64,000 bases of DNA. It comes from Leisingera aquaemixtae (GTDB lineage Bacteria > Pseudomonadota > Alphaproteobacteria > Rhodobacterales > Rhodobacteraceae). Position 1 is the stretch's first letter. Every line of letters starts with the position of its first letter. The DNA lies in contig NZ_CYSR01000021.1 in assembly GCF_001458395.1 (NCBI RefSeq), positions 1-64,000 on the forward strand. Reading direction: 5' to 3'. The notes beneath the pieces are model-generated. The model did no database searches, was not told the DNA's origin, and saw nothing but the letters and a program-made list of their open reading frames with translations. The translations under genes and the position numbers were made by a program. Positions 35,746-45,363 of this stretch are shown here, one piece after another.

Positions 35746-36261
35746 CTATTTACCGCGCACCGCCTGCGCCATTGCGGCATAGGAGTTCACCAGCTCCTGT
35801 GCCGTTGGCCGCGGCTCCGGCGCCTGTCCCGGCTCGGCCAGCCCGGCGGCCTTGACGATGGTGTTGATGAAGCTGAAGACGCCGCAGACCTCCACCACCT
35901 CATAAAGCGCGGCTTCGCTCCAGCCTGCCGTGACGGCCTCCTCAAAGGCCTGCGAAAGACCCTCGGCCTCGCCGCCGTGCAGGGCACGGGCGTATTCCAG
36001 CAGGGGCCGGATACGGTCCTGTGTTGCCGCCACCGGGCCGCAAAACACGTCCGAGAACAGGCTGTGGTAGTGAACGCAATAGGCCACATCGTTCAGGCCG
36101 GAGACATAGGCGGCAATCGCCTCGCGTTCGCCCCGCGACAGCGCGCCGCTGCCGCACATGATGCTGTCCAGCAGATGCAGCAACTGTTCCGCGTTCCGGG
36201 GAAAAGACGACAGCACATGCGTCAGCCCGCTGTCTTTTTCGATACCGCTGAAGCTGGCCAC
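35746..36261 (-). CDS. Carboxymuconolactone-decarboxylase-like protein, one Cys lost
   Basis: 171 residues from GTG 36261, chosen because GGGAG lies 8 bases upstream and the next upstream ATG lies inside the proS terminator. The AhpD-like core SRGEREAIAAYVSGLNDVAYCVHYH matches peroxidase-related CMD proteins. The first cysteine of the usual CxxC is Val (DVAYC), leaving one Cys and the His. Disulfide chemistry within the motif is therefore impossible. Compare the intact motif in the gene at 19804. Confidence 0.75.
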   Translation of the reverse strand: MASFSGIEKDSGLTHVLSSFPRNAEQLLHLLDSIMCGSGALSRGEREAIAAYVSGLNDVAYCVHYHSLFSDVFCGPVAATQDRIRPLLEYARALHGGEAEGLSQAFEEAVTAGWSEAALYEVVEVCGVFSFINTIVKAAGLAEPGQAPEPRPTAQELVNSYAAMAQAVRGK

Positions 36262-36341
36262 GTCCGTTCTCCCGCCTTGGATACTGCCAAGGCTAGCAGC
36301 CGGGCTGCCCTCTGTCAGTGCCCCTGCCCGCCCGGCAATGG

Positions 36342-36369
36342 AAAACCCCGCCAGCATCTGCCGGCGGGG
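36342..36369 (-). terminator. Rho-independent terminator of proS
   Basis: On the minus strand a CCCCGCC/GGCGGGG stem, extended by two pairs after one mismatch, with TTTT directly after it. It begins 28 bp beyond the proS stop codon. Confidence 0.75.
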
Positions 36370-36396
36370 CTGTTTCCTTCGAACTGGCAGGCTGGC

Positions 36397-37755
36397 TCAG
36401 AAGCCGCGGCCGGTGCGGTGTTTCTCATAGATGGCCACCACCTTCTTCACCGCCTCTTCCGGGCTCAGCTCCTCGCTTTCGCCGGTGCGGCGCGAGGTCA
36501 GTTCCACCACGCCGTTCTTCAGGCCCCGCGGGCCGACGGTGATGCGCCAGGGCAGGCCGATCAGGTCCATGGTGGCAAACTTGCCGCCCGCACGCTCGTT
36601 GCGGTCGTCATAGAGCGGATCCAGACCGGCCGCGCTCAGCGCCGCATAGAGCTGGTTGCAGGCCGCGTCCGCCTCGTCGTCGCCCTGCTTGAGGTTGACG
36701 ATACCGCAGTGGAACGGGGTCACGCCTTCGGGCCAGATGATGCCGTTGTCGTCGTGGCTGGCCTCGATGATGGCGCCCAGCAGGCGCGAGACGCCAATGC
36801 CGTGGCTGCCCATGTGGACCGGCACCGGCTTGCCGTCGGGGCCCTGCACGGTGGCGCCCATCGACTCGGAATACTTGGTGCCGAAGTAGAAAATCTGCCC
36901 GACCTCGATACCGCGGGCAAAGCGGCGGCGCTCTTCCGGCACCTGCTCCTGGAACACCACCTCGTCGTGGGTCTCGTCGGTGCGGGCATAGCGGGAGGTG
37001 AATTCCTCCAGCACCGCCTGGCACTGCTCGACGCTGTCATAGTCGATATCACGGTCGCCGAAGGTGAGGTCGGTCACGGCGGAGTCATAGAACACCTCGG
37101 ACTCGCCGGTTTCGGCCAGCACCAGGAATTCATGGGTGTAATCGCCGCCGATCGGGCCGCCGTCGGCGCGCATCGGGATCGCCTGCAGGCCCATGCGCTC
37201 GTAGGTGCGCAAATAGCTGACCAAGTGGCGGTTGTAGGCGTGCAGCGCGTCTTCCTTGGAGAGGTCGAAGTTGTAGCCGTCCTTCATGTAGAACTCGCGG
37301 CCCCGCATTACGCCGAAGCGCGGGCGGATCTCGTCGCGGAACTTCCACTGCACCTGATACATGGTCAGCGGCAGGTCCTTGTAGGAGGACACATGGGCGC
37401 GGAAGATGTCGGTGATCATCTCCTCGTTGGTGGGGCCGAACAGCATGTCGCGGTCGTGGCGGTCCTTGATGCGCAGCATCTCCTGGCCGTAGTCGTCATA
37501 GCGGCCCGACTCGCGCCACAGGTCGGCGGGCTGCATGGTGGCCATCAGCATCGGGATGTGGCCCGCGCGGATCTGCTCGTCGTGGACGATGCTTTCGATC
37601 TTCTTCAGCACCTTGAAGCCCAGCGGCAGCCAGGAATAGATCCCGGCGGAGGATTGCTTGATCATCCCGGCGCGCAGCATCAGCCGGTGGCTGACGATCT
37701 GGGCTTCCGAGGGGTTCTCTTTCAGAACCGGCAGAAAATAGCGGGACAGGCGCAT
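36397..37755 (-). CDS. proS: Prolyl-tRNA synthetase (short, alphaproteobacterial type)
   Basis: 452 residues. Class II synthetase: motif 1 region [24 protein letters not shown], motif 2 [31 protein letters not shown], motif 3 [16 protein letters not shown], then the anticodon-binding domain. The editing (INS) domain is missing, as is normal for the alphaproteobacterial form, which relies on free-standing ProXp proteins. Start at ATG 37755 with GGAG 5 bases upstream. Followed by a strong terminator. Confidence 0.95.
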   Translation of the reverse strand: MRLSRYFLPVLKENPSEAQIVSHRLMLRAGMIKQSSAGIYSWLPLGFKVLKKIESIVHDEQIRAGHIPMLMATMQPADLWRESGRYDDYGQEMLRIKDRHDRDMLFGPTNEEMITDIFRAHVSSYKDLPLTMYQVQWKFRDEIRPRFGVMRGREFYMKDGYNFDLSKEDALHAYNRHLVSYLRTYERMGLQAIPMRADGGPIGGDYTHEFLVLAETGESEVFYDSAVTDLTFGDRDIDYDSVEQCQAVLEEFTSRYARTDETHDEVVFQEQVPEERRRFARGIEVGQIFYFGTKYSESMGATVQGPDGKPVPVHMGSHGIGVSRLLGAIIEASHDDNGIIWPEGVTPFHCGIVNLKQGDDEADAACNQLYAALSAAGLDPLYDDRNERAGGKFATMDLIGLPWRITVGPRGLKNGVVELTSRRTGESEELSPEEAVKKVVAIYEKHRTGRGF

Positions 37756-37915
37756 CTTGGCTCCATCGGTGATGTGGGTTCGCGTTCCCGCCCGGTTTAG
37801 TGGGTGTGAGGGGTGCGGGCAAGGGGATGATCCGTTGTGGCGGTATGCGGCCCGAACCGGCTTCTGCCGTAACAGTGGCTGCTTGCCCTCTTGGGACGTG
37901 AGGCGCCAGCCGCAC

Positions 37916-37978
37916 GGCCCGCGCCTGACCTTCCCCGCGGGAAGGCGCTTCACGCCTCCCCAAGGTCAGGCCCGGGCC
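37916..37978. repeat. 17-bp inverted repeat enclosing a nested hairpin
   Basis: Arms at 37916-37932 and 37962-37978 match at 16 of 17 positions (GGCCCGCGCCTGACCTT and its complement with one change). Between them AGGCG-cttca-CGCCT forms an inner stem. The structure lies 40 bp beyond the 3' end of the AT-richer phospholipase-D-like gene, at the junction with host DNA. It may be a dispersed repeat or an element end. Confidence 0.6.
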
Positions 37979-38017
37979 TTGTGTCGCGCAAGGGCGGCAA
38001 GACAGCACGCCCTGTTA

Positions 38018-39061
38018 TCAGGCGCGTTCCACCGAAAAAGACTGCCTGCTACTTTCCATCCCTTTACCAAGTTTGGCAGAACCTGCGGCATAACGCGCGA
38101 ACTCAGAGAGCTTGATAACCACCCCTTCGCTCACATCAAGTTCTTTCGATTTTGCAAACTCAAGAAGGCACTTAGCGAAACTCTTTCTAGCCTCTGCTGC
38201 AAGAGGTGAATACCCGAGGAAACTGTCGAGTTTCCGGGCCGCTTGAAACGGTTCACCGTCAAGTTTGTAATCCGGGAACTCTCCCGTTCGCTGGCAATAA
38301 CCTTCAAAAACTAGGCTTCCTGCATGTGGCTTGCGGAAGTCTATCAGCATTCCGTCACTCGGCAAGTTGTCCCAACCCCAATAGAAGGTAAGATCTTCGT
38401 TCAAGAGCTCATTGGTTTCTTGCTCTTTCGCAAAATACGCACTCTTTTCATTTTTTGTCATCGATGGATAAATCGCAATGTAGGCAGGCTTATCTTCAAA
38501 CCAGTCTGGTTCCTCCAGCAACGCATCCCATAGCGTTTTGTGGCGCGCAGGCCGGGATTGCATCATTTCAAGGTTATGCTGCCGCTCGTTCCAAACCTTT
38601 AGAGCCTCATCAATCAAGTCAGGCCTATCACGTAAGTTTTGCGACATCAGCCGAAGTTCGTCAAACTTACCCGCAAGCTCATTTTTCTTCGTTTTGCTCT
38701 TAAAAGTTACATTTAACTCCTCCCATCCCGACTGGTCCATCCCTTGCAGTCCCAAGCCGTTAACAGAAGCATTTGAAGACCCCACGAACCCGAGTTGGTT
38801 ACCAACCACCCCGAACTTTGCGTGCAATCTGTCCAGCGCAAAAACTTGCGCTCCTCGCCCCAACAGGTCGCGCACAACGTTCGGATTGGTTCCTCCCATT
38901 TTCAAGTTGCAGATTACTTCAACACCACTAAGCGGTTGATCACCGAACAGTTTGAGCGCTCCGTTCCCCCAGAAAGCAATCGCCAATTTTGCAGAAGGCT
39001 TGCGCTTGAAGGCACCCAGAACTTTGGCTTGGAGACCCGGCCCATCAATAAAATTGCTCAT
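38018..39061 (-). CDS. Phospholipase-D-like protein with a single degenerate HKD motif
   Basis: 347 residues. The motif at about 80-100, RLHAKFGVVGNQLGFVGSSNAS, follows the PLD pattern HxK(x)4D(x)6GSxN, but with Gly in place of the Asp. FGDQPLSGVEVICNLKMGG earlier fits the first beta-strands of the fold. The remainder (150-347) is unrecognised and contains YWGWDNLPSDGMLIDFRKP. PLD-fold proteins cut phosphodiesters, often as dimers, and include nucleases. Base composition is clearly less GC-rich than proS and the oxidoreductase on either side, so I infer acquisition; a stand-alone defence or nuclease role is possible but unproven. Confidence 0.7.
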   Translation of the reverse strand: MSNFIDGPGLQAKVLGAFKRKPSAKLAIAFWGNGALKLFGDQPLSGVEVICNLKMGGTNPNVVRDLLGRGAQVFALDRLHAKFGVVGNQLGFVGSSNASVNGLGLQGMDQSGWEELNVTFKSKTKKNELAGKFDELRLMSQNLRDRPDLIDEALKVWNERQHNLEMMQSRPARHKTLWDALLEEPDWFEDKPAYIAIYPSMTKNEKSAYFAKEQETNELLNEDLTFYWGWDNLPSDGMLIDFRKPHAGSLVFEGYCQRTGEFPDYKLDGEPFQAARKLDSFLGYSPLAAEARKSFAKCLLEFAKSKELDVSEGVVIKLSEFARYAAGSAKLGKGMESSRQSFSVERA

Positions 39062-39244
39062 TTGAAACTCCTTGAATGTAATCTGATGAATTGGTCACAG
39101 AACAATCAACCAGAAGCAACCCCACCGCGGCGCTACGATGCTGTTTTCCGGCCCCCGCGGCGCAAAAGAACTTGAATCGCCATTCAAGATTCGAAAGTGT
39201 TAGCGGAAACGCCAAACACGGCGGCAAGTCCCAGGGAGAGAGAC

Positions 39245-40609
39245 GTGACCAAAACCATCCATGAGCCGGCCCGCGAGATTCCGGTCATCCATGAAACAGA
39301 CGTGCTGGTGGTGGGCTCCGGCCCCGGCGGGCTGTCGGCGGCCTTGGCGGCGGCGCGCGCAGGCGTGGAGGTCACCCTCCTGGACCGCTTCGGCTGCTTT
39401 GGCGGCAATATCACCACCGTGGGGGTCGAGGGCTTTGCCTGGTACCGGCACGAGGAAACGGTGGAGGCCGGCGGCATCGGCTGGGAGTTCGAGGAACGTG
39501 CCAAGGCGATGGGTGCGGCGGTGCCGGAAAGCCAGTCGCTGAGCTATGAGCTGGACAGCGAGGGCTTCAAGCTGGTCGCGGACAAGCTGGTCGAAGAGGC
39601 CGGCATCCACCCGATGCTGCACCGGGTGTTCGTGGCGCCGATCCGTGAGGGCAGCCGGATCACCGGCGTTATCGTCGAGAGCAAGGCAGGCCGCGAGGCG
39701 GTGCTGGCCAAGCGTGTGATCGACGCCACCGGCGACGCCGACATTGCCCATATGATGGGCGCGCCTTGCGTGAAAACCCCGGTGGAGCAGATGCAGGCGG
39801 CCAGCGTGATGTTCCACATCGCGGGCGTGGACAAACAGAAGTTCATGGAAGGTGTCAAAGCCGATCCGCAGACCTATGCCAACTGGTCGACCGGCGAATG
39901 GCAGGTGGAGACCTCGGGCAAGGAAGACGCAATGTTCTCCCCCTTCCTGGCCAAGCCCTTTGCCCAGGCGATCCGCGACGGGGTGATTCCGGCGCATCTG
40001 AACACCATCGGCGGCACCTGGGGCGCGGTGCATGACTCGGGCGAGATGACCTATATGAACCTGGTGCATCTGGCGGGCATCGACGGCACCGACCCCGACA
40101 GCATGACCCGGGGCGAGATCGAGGGGCGCAAACAGGCGATGCACGCGATTGATGCCTTGCGCGCCTACACGCCGGGCTGCGCGGGCGCGCGGCTTCGCAA
40201 CTTCGGCATGACCATCGGCATCCGCGACACCCGCAAGATCGACGCGCATCATAACATCACCGAGGACGAGACCCGCAACCAGGGCCGGTTCGAGGATACC
40301 ATCGGGATTTACCCTGAGTTCATCGACGGCTACGGCGTGCTGATCCTGCCCACCACCGGGCGCTACATGCAGATCCCCTACCGGTCGATGCTGCCTAAAG
40401 GGGTTGAGGGGCTGCTGGTGACCGGCCGCGCCATCGGCGGCGACCGGATTGCCCATGCGGCGACGCGCAACATGGCCTGCTGCGCGGTGGCCGGACAGGG
40501 CGCAGGCGTGGCGGCGGCGCTGTCGGTGAAGTCAGACTGCGCGCTGGACGCGGTCAGCCTTTCCGCGCTGCACGGGGAACTGCAGCGCCAGGGGGTAAGG
40601 CTTCACTGA
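39245..40609 (+). CDS. FAD-dependent oxidoreductase
   Basis: 454 residues from GTG 39245 (GGGAGAGA ribosome site). N-terminal FAD-binding motif DVLVVGSGPGGLSAALAAARAGVEVTLLDR, then RFGCFGGNITTVGVEG, typical of the FAD_oxidored family; ATGDADIAHMMGAPCVKT and a C-terminal FAD segment GLLVTGRAIGGDRIAHAATRNMACC. Substrate unknown. An upstream in-frame GTG at 39197 would add 16 residues without a ribosome site. Confidence 0.85.
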   Translation: MTKTIHEPAREIPVIHETDVLVVGSGPGGLSAALAAARAGVEVTLLDRFGCFGGNITTVGVEGFAWYRHEETVEAGGIGWEFEERAKAMGAAVPESQSLSYELDSEGFKLVADKLVEEAGIHPMLHRVFVAPIREGSRITGVIVESKAGREAVLAKRVIDATGDADIAHMMGAPCVKTPVEQMQAASVMFHIAGVDKQKFMEGVKADPQTYANWSTGEWQVETSGKEDAMFSPFLAKPFAQAIRDGVIPAHLNTIGGTWGAVHDSGEMTYMNLVHLAGIDGTDPDSMTRGEIEGRKQAMHAIDALRAYTPGCAGARLRNFGMTIGIRDTRKIDAHHNITEDETRNQGRFEDTIGIYPEFIDGYGVLILPTTGRYMQIPYRSMLPKGVEGLLVTGRAIGGDRIAHAATRNMACCAVAGQGAGVAAALSVKSDCALDAVSLSALHGELQRQGVRLH

Positions 40610-40783
40610 CAAGGGGCCGCGGCGCCGCCGGGTCTATCCAGAATTTGCCCCCGGCCTTTTGCGCCTTATCCCCGCCTTGCCCACAGGCGATTTGCCCGCG
40701 GCCCTTGCAAGCGCCCGCCCCATCAGGGAAGACTACCGCCAAGGATCCTGAACCAAAACGGGCCAAGGGCGGGTTGTCTGATC

Positions 40784-41857
40784 ATGGCGCTACCAGCAAA
40801 GAAACAGTTTAAATACTGGGGCGTTGCCGCCCTGGTCTTTGCCGTGGTGATGTGGTCGCTTGGCCATGTGCTGCTGCCCTTCATCCTGGGCGCCGCGATT
40901 GCCTATATGATCGACCCGATTGCCGACCGGCTGGAGGCCTGGGGCATGAGCCGCTCGGGCGCCACCGCGACCATCACGGTGGGCACGCTGGTGGTGTTCG
41001 TGCTGCTGCTTCTGGTGGTGGTGCCGACACTGATCTACCAGATGATCGACCTTGCCAATGTGCTGCCCAAGCTGATCGGCGATGCGCGCAACTTCGTCAA
41101 TGACCGCTTCCCGGCGGTCTTTGAACAGGACAGCCGCATTCACCAGGCGATCTCCGCCCTCGCCGAGACCCTGCAGTCGCGCGCGGTGCAGGTGCTGCAA
41201 TCGGTGGCAGGCTCCGCGGTCTCGCTGCTGAATGTGGTGGTGCTTTTGGTGATCGTGCCGGTAGTGGCGGTCTATCTGCTGCTGGATTGGGACCGGATGA
41301 TTGCCCGCATCGACGAGCTGCTGCCGCGCGACCACCAGCCGGTGATCCGCCGCCTGGCCGGTGACATCGACGCGGCGCTGGCGTCCTTTATCCGCGGCAT
41401 GGGCACGGTCTGCCTGATCCTTGGCACCTACTATGCGGTGGCGCTGATGCTGGTGGGGCTGAACTTTGGCCTCGCCGTCGGGTTCATTGCCGGGCTGGTC
41501 ACCTTCATTCCCTATCTTGGCGCGCTGATCGGCGGCGCGCTGGCGATTGGGCTGGCGCTGTTCCAGTTCTGGGGCGACTGGGTCTCGATCGGGCTGGTGG
41601 CGCTGATTTTTGTCGTCGGCCAGGTGATCGAGGGCAACTTCCTGACGCCCAAGCTGGTGGGCGACTCGGTCGGGCTGCACCCGGTCTGGCTGCTGCTGGC
41701 ACTGTCGGTGTTCGGCGCCCTGTTCGGCTTTGTCGGGATGTTGATCGCGGTGCCGGTGGCGGCGGCGCTGGGGGTGGTTGCCCGCTTTGTGACCGAGCAG
41801 TACCTGGACAGCCGCCTGTATCAGGGCCAGGGCCACCGGGACGCGGGAACGGAATAA
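40784..41857 (+). CDS. AI-2E family transporter (PerM-like)
   Basis: 357 residues. Three N-terminal helices, a central soluble segment (about 85-165) and four or five C-terminal helices. FIPYLGALIGGALAIGLALFQFW and QVIEGNFLTPKLVGDSVGLHPVWLLLALSVFGALFGFVGMLIAVPVAA are family signatures. These are putative exporters; the quorum-signal role of TqsA should not be assumed. It is followed by hda after 5 bp, a typical alphaproteobacterial order. Confidence 0.9.
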   Translation: MALPAKKQFKYWGVAALVFAVVMWSLGHVLLPFILGAAIAYMIDPIADRLEAWGMSRSGATATITVGTLVVFVLLLLVVVPTLIYQMIDLANVLPKLIGDARNFVNDRFPAVFEQDSRIHQAISALAETLQSRAVQVLQSVAGSAVSLLNVVVLLVIVPVVAVYLLLDWDRMIARIDELLPRDHQPVIRRLAGDIDAALASFIRGMGTVCLILGTYYAVALMLVGLNFGLAVGFIAGLVTFIPYLGALIGGALAIGLALFQFWGDWVSIGLVALIFVVGQVIEGNFLTPKLVGDSVGLHPVWLLLALSVFGALFGFVGMLIAVPVAAALGVVARFVTEQYLDSRLYQGQGHRDAGTE

Positions 41858-41862
41858 ACCAG

Positions 41863-42570
41863 ATGGCACATCAGCTGAGTTTTGATCTCCCGGCGAAACC
41901 TGCGCTGGGGCGGGAGGATTTCTTTGTCGCGCCCTCCAATGCGATGGCGGTGGCGCTTCTGGATCCGCAGTTTGCCTGGCCCAGCGGCAAGCTGGTGCTG
42001 ACCGGCCCCAAGGGTGCCGGCAAGTCGCATCTGGCGCATGTCTGGGCCAGCCAGACGGGCGCCCGCATCATTCCCGCCGCAAAGCTGACAGCCGGGGCGG
42101 TGCCGGAGCTGTCGCACGGCCCGATCGCGGTGGAGGACGTGCCGCAGATCGCTGCCGACCCTGAGCGGCAGAACGCCCTGTTCCATCTGCACAATCTGGT
42201 TCTGGCGCAGGGCCATGCGCTGGTGATGACCGGCCAGCCCGCGCCCAATCTCTGGGGCCTCACCCTGCCCGACCTGCAAAGCCGGGTGCAGGCCGCCACC
42301 CACGCCGAGCTGCAGCCGCCGGACGACCAGCTGCTGGCGGTGGTGCTGGCCAAGCTGTTCAACGACCGCCAGATCACGCCGAAGCCCGATGTGATTCCCT
42401 ACCTGGTGGCGCATATGGACCGCTCCTTTGCCGCCGCGGCGCAGATGGTGCGGCGGCTGGACCACCTGTCGCTGGCCGAAAAACGCAGCCTGACCCGGCC
42501 CCTGGCGGTGCGGGTGCTGTCGGAAAGCCGGGAGAAGGAAACGGAAAATGACGCAGCCGCAAGCGGTTGA
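41863..42570 (+). CDS. hda: DnaA-like regulator Hda
   Basis: 235 residues. DnaA-type AAA+ core with P-loop VLTGPKGAGKSHLAHVWA, a degenerate Walker B (IAVEDVPQI) and TLPDLQSRVQAATHAEL (sensor 1 region). It lacks the DnaA DNA-binding domain IV. Hda with the sliding clamp stimulates ATP hydrolysis by DnaA after initiation. QLSFDLPAKP at the N-terminus is the clamp-binding motif (QLSFDL). Overlaps the ppx start by 23 bp. Confidence 0.9.
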   Translation: MAHQLSFDLPAKPALGREDFFVAPSNAMAVALLDPQFAWPSGKLVLTGPKGAGKSHLAHVWASQTGARIIPAAKLTAGAVPELSHGPIAVEDVPQIAADPERQNALFHLHNLVLAQGHALVMTGQPAPNLWGLTLPDLQSRVQAATHAELQPPDDQLLAVVLAKLFNDRQITPKPDVIPYLVAHMDRSFAAAAQMVRRLDHLSLAEKRSLTRPLAVRVLSESREKETENDAAASG

Positions 42571-44215
42571 CCCCTGCCCGCCCTTCGGCGATCCTGACCG
42601 CGGATTGCAAGACGGAGCCCTCATGAACGTCACCCAGGACCCCGCCGCCGCCAGCACCGATTGGGGCCCCTTCGGGCGTCCGATCTTTCACGACCCCGGC
42701 GCCCGGGCGCTGTCCCGCGTGGGGGTGGTCGATGTCGGCTCCAACTCGGTCCGCCTGGTGGTGTTCGACGGCGCCGCCCGCAGCCCGGCCTATTTCTACA
42801 ACGAAAAGATCATGTGCGCGCTTGGCGCGGGCTTGTCGGATTCGGGCCGCCTGAACCCCGAGGGCCGCGCCCGCGCCCTGTCGGCGCTGCACCGGTTCCA
42901 GTATCTGGCCAAGGGCATGGGGCTGCCGCCCTTGTCCGCCGTCGCCACCGCCGCGGTGCGCGACGCCGAGGACGGGCCGGAATTTTGCGCGGAAGTGCTG
43001 CGCCAGACCGGCCTCAAGATCCACGTGATCGACGGGCGCGAAGAGGCGCGGCTGTCGGCGCAGGGCGTGCTGCTGGGCTGGCCCGGTGCCTATGGGCTGG
43101 TCTGCGATATCGGCGGCTCCTCGATGGAGCTGGCGGAGATCCAGGAAAACACCGTGGGCCGCCGGGTGACCTCGCCGCTGGGGCCCTTGAAGCTGTGCGA
43201 CGTCAAGGGCGGGCGCAGGGGCCGCAAGGAATACATCCGCGACGTCATCGAGCAGCTGAAGGAAGAGATGGGCACCCAGCGCGACCGGCTGTTCCTGGTC
43301 GGCGGCAGCTGGCGCGCGATTGCCCGCATCGACATGCACCGGCGCGGCTATCCGCTGAAGGTGCTGCATGAATACCGGATGTCGGCCAAGGACGTGCGCG
43401 AGACCGCGCGCTATATCGAGACCCGCAACCTCGACAAGCTGCGCGACGCCTGCGGCGTTTCTGCCAGCCGGATGTCGCTGGTGCCTTATGCGATCGACGT
43501 GCTGACCCGGCTGGTCAAGACCTTCAAGCCCAAGGACATCGCGGTTTCCAGCTATGGCATCCGCGAGGGGCTTTTGTACGAGCAGATGCCGCAGCGGCTG
43601 CGCGCCCGCGACCCGCTGATCGAAGCCTCCCGCTTTGCCGAGATGAAGGACGCGCGGGTGCCGGGCTTCGGCAAGACGCTCTATGATTTCGTGAGCCCGC
43701 TGTTCAGCGGCGCCCGGCACAGCAAGCGGCGGCTGGTCAAGGCCGCCTGCCTGCTGCATGACGTCAGCTGGCGGGCGCATCCCGACTACCGCGCCGAGGT
43801 CTGTTTCGACAATGCCACCCGCGCCAACCTGGGCGGGCTGAAGCATTCGGAGCGGGTGTTCCTGGGCCTGGCGCTCTTGCACCGCTACAGCAACAAGCGG
43901 CGCGGCAGCAGTTTCGAATACCTCTATGGCCTGCTGGACGAGAAGGGCCAGCACGAGGCCGAGGTGCTGGGCAAGGCGATGCGGTTTGGCGCCATGATGA
44001 TGATGACCGGCAACGGCAACATCGGCACGCTGCGCTGGCAGCCGCGCAAGCGGGTGCTGCATGTGGAGCTGCCGGACGCGGCGCGGCCGCTGTACGGCGA
44101 GGTGGCCGAGGCCCGGCTGCAGTCGCTGGGCAAGGCGCTGGAGGCGGAGATCGACCTGAAGTTCAGCAAGCCCGCACCGCCCCCGGATGCGGAAGCAGAG
44201 GCAGGGGCGGAATAA
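42548..44215 (+). CDS. ppx: Ppx/GppA phosphatase (exopolyphosphatase)
   Basis: About 555 residues. ASKHA-fold ATPase motifs: VVDVGSNSVRLVVFDG and VCDIGGSSMELAEI, plus an HD-like C-terminal domain (RLVKAACLLHDVSWRAHPDYRAEV). Degrades polyphosphate and possibly pppGpp. Two starts are possible: ATG 42548, overlapping hda, with AAGGA upstream, and ATG 42623 (MNVTQDPAAAS) with GGAG 6 bases upstream; the conserved domain begins well after both. Complements the PPK2 encoded at 18682 in polyphosphate turnover. Confidence 0.92.
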   Translation: MTQPQAVDPCPPFGDPDRGLQDGALMNVTQDPAAASTDWGPFGRPIFHDPGARALSRVGVVDVGSNSVRLVVFDGAARSPAYFYNEKIMCALGAGLSDSGRLNPEGRARALSALHRFQYLAKGMGLPPLSAVATAAVRDAEDGPEFCAEVLRQTGLKIHVIDGREEARLSAQGVLLGWPGAYGLVCDIGGSSMELAEIQENTVGRRVTSPLGPLKLCDVKGGRRGRKEYIRDVIEQLKEEMGTQRDRLFLVGGSWRAIARIDMHRRGYPLKVLHEYRMSAKDVRETARYIETRNLDKLRDACGVSASRMSLVPYAIDVLTRLVKTFKPKDIAVSSYGIREGLLYEQMPQRLRARDPLIEASRFAEMKDARVPGFGKTLYDFVSPLFSGARHSKRRLVKAACLLHDVSWRAHPDYRAEVCFDNATRANLGGLKHSERVFLGLALLHRYSNKRRGSSFEYLYGLLDEKGQHEAEVLGKAMRFGAMMMMTGNGNIGTLRWQPRKRVLHVELPDAARPLYGEVAEARLQSLGKALEAEIDLKFSKPAPPPDAEAEAGAE

Positions 44216-44229
44216 GCCGGGCGGGGGCG

Positions 44230-44610
44230 TCAGATCTCGGTAACGCCTTCCTCATCCTCGCTGTCCTTGGCGGCGGGCGCGTTGTCCTTTGGCTTCTTGC
44301 GAATGATGATATCGCCGTTGGGCAGAATTTCGGGCATCTCATAGGCGCTCCAGTCCTCCACCTCCTTGGCGATACCGGCCAGCGCAGGCCCCATCCGGGA
44401 CAGGAATTCAGCCATCGAGGGGCCGGCCTCCTCCATCATGCCCTGCAGGCCCTCCAGCGCCGGCGCCATCTCCTGGCGCAAGCCTTCCCAGAACAGCTCC
44501 GCCCCGCGCTCCATCAGCGAGGGGCCGCTGTCCTCCGCCTCCGCGTCCTGGGCGGCGAGCGGGCTGGAGATGAGGGCGATCAGGGCGGCGGGCAGAAGGA
44601 TCTGTTTCAT
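44230..44610 (-). CDS. Hypothetical periplasmic protein
   Basis: 126 residues from ATG 44610. Signal peptide MKQILLPAALIALISSPLAAQ. The mature part is helical and acidic, with SLMERGAELFWEGLRQEMAPALEGLQGMMEE, then WSAYEMPEILPNGDIIIRKK. This family is conserved in Rhodobacterales. No ATP-binding motif is present. Convergent with ppx, 14 bp between stops. Confidence 0.75.
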   Translation of the reverse strand: MKQILLPAALIALISSPLAAQDAEAEDSGPSLMERGAELFWEGLRQEMAPALEGLQGMMEEAGPSMAEFLSRMGPALAGIAKEVEDWSAYEMPEILPNGDIIIRKKPKDNAPAAKDSEDEEGVTEI

Positions 44611-44841
44611 GGGGCTAATATAGGGCCGCCTGCGCTGCGCGAACAGAGGGGGGCGGAACAAGGGGTGGGTTTGGCGGGGGGACGTGCGGGACGGAGCCGA
44701 AGTTCACGCGATTACCTGAAAGTCAGCTTCATCGATTAGCGCTACCGTTAACGTAATCTCTTGCCTGAGATCGTCTCCAAACATCGTATTATTCAGTGGT
44801 GGACCAGGCGTGTGCCGGATGCCTTAACAATGTCAGGTAGC

Positions 44842-45321
44842 CTACCCTAGACAAAGCGACACTTTTTGATCGCTGCAGGCCGCAATTCGATGAATATAGG
44901 CTTCCCGGTAAGCCTCCAATTCAAAGAGTGAAAGCAGCGCACTGGGATTTGGATAAGACCCGATTGCGACCAGATCCCATTCTTCAGCGGTCCCGATGAA
45001 TGTCTTGCCGAAGGGCGCAACCAACAGAAATTTGCCTCCGACCTTTTCGAGGCTTGGCATACTCACGGCTGCATATCGCTGGAATGCTTCCTGTCCTGAA
45101 ATATTGCTCTGGGCTGCTGCAAAGTCCTTGGGATAGAGCGCGCTGTCACGCATCTTGAAGAAGTTCACTAAGGTGACGGGTTGGTTGTTTGGGCATTTGG
45201 CCAGTGCTTTCCAAGCGTCTTCGCCGGGTTGCCCGCTGCCTTCCGCACCCCAATTTGCAAGAATGCTCTCAATACGGTCAATCAAGCTGAGTTGTGTCAT
45301 CGTCATAACTGTATTTCCCAT
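44842..45321 (-). CDS. DUF1330-like small protein, HxlR-linked
   Basis: 159 residues. VTLVNFFKMRDSALYPK and LVAPFGKTFIGTAEEWDLVAIGSYPNPSALLSLFELEAYREAYIHR have the layout of the dimeric alpha/beta-barrel DUF1330 family (edge strand, then EWDxVxIxxYPS). No enzymatic activity known. Divergent from an HxlR regulator across 119 bp, so it is the likely regulated gene. Less GC-rich than surrounding genes. ATG 45306 is an alternative start. Confidence 0.75.
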   Translation of the reverse strand: MGNTVMTMTQLSLIDRIESILANWGAEGSGQPGEDAWKALAKCPNNQPVTLVNFFKMRDSALYPKDFAAAQSNISGQEAFQRYAAVSMPSLEKVGGKFLLVAPFGKTFIGTAEEWDLVAIGSYPNPSALLSLFELEAYREAYIHRIAACSDQKVSLCLG

Positions 45322-45363
45322 CTGCTAGCCCGCCAGTGTTGACGGTTGCGCTGTAACTATTGG

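Noticed and set aside
40784-41857. Autoinducer-2 exporter role
   Set aside because: The family name derives from one member; no quorum-sensing gene is near, so only the family is called.
42374-44062. A 562-codon minus-strand frame
   Set aside because: Antisense to ppx, which has the ASKHA motifs and host-like context.
44230-44610. Possible ATPase label for the small periplasmic protein
   Set aside because: There is a signal peptide and no Walker A or B motif, so ATPase activity is not supported.
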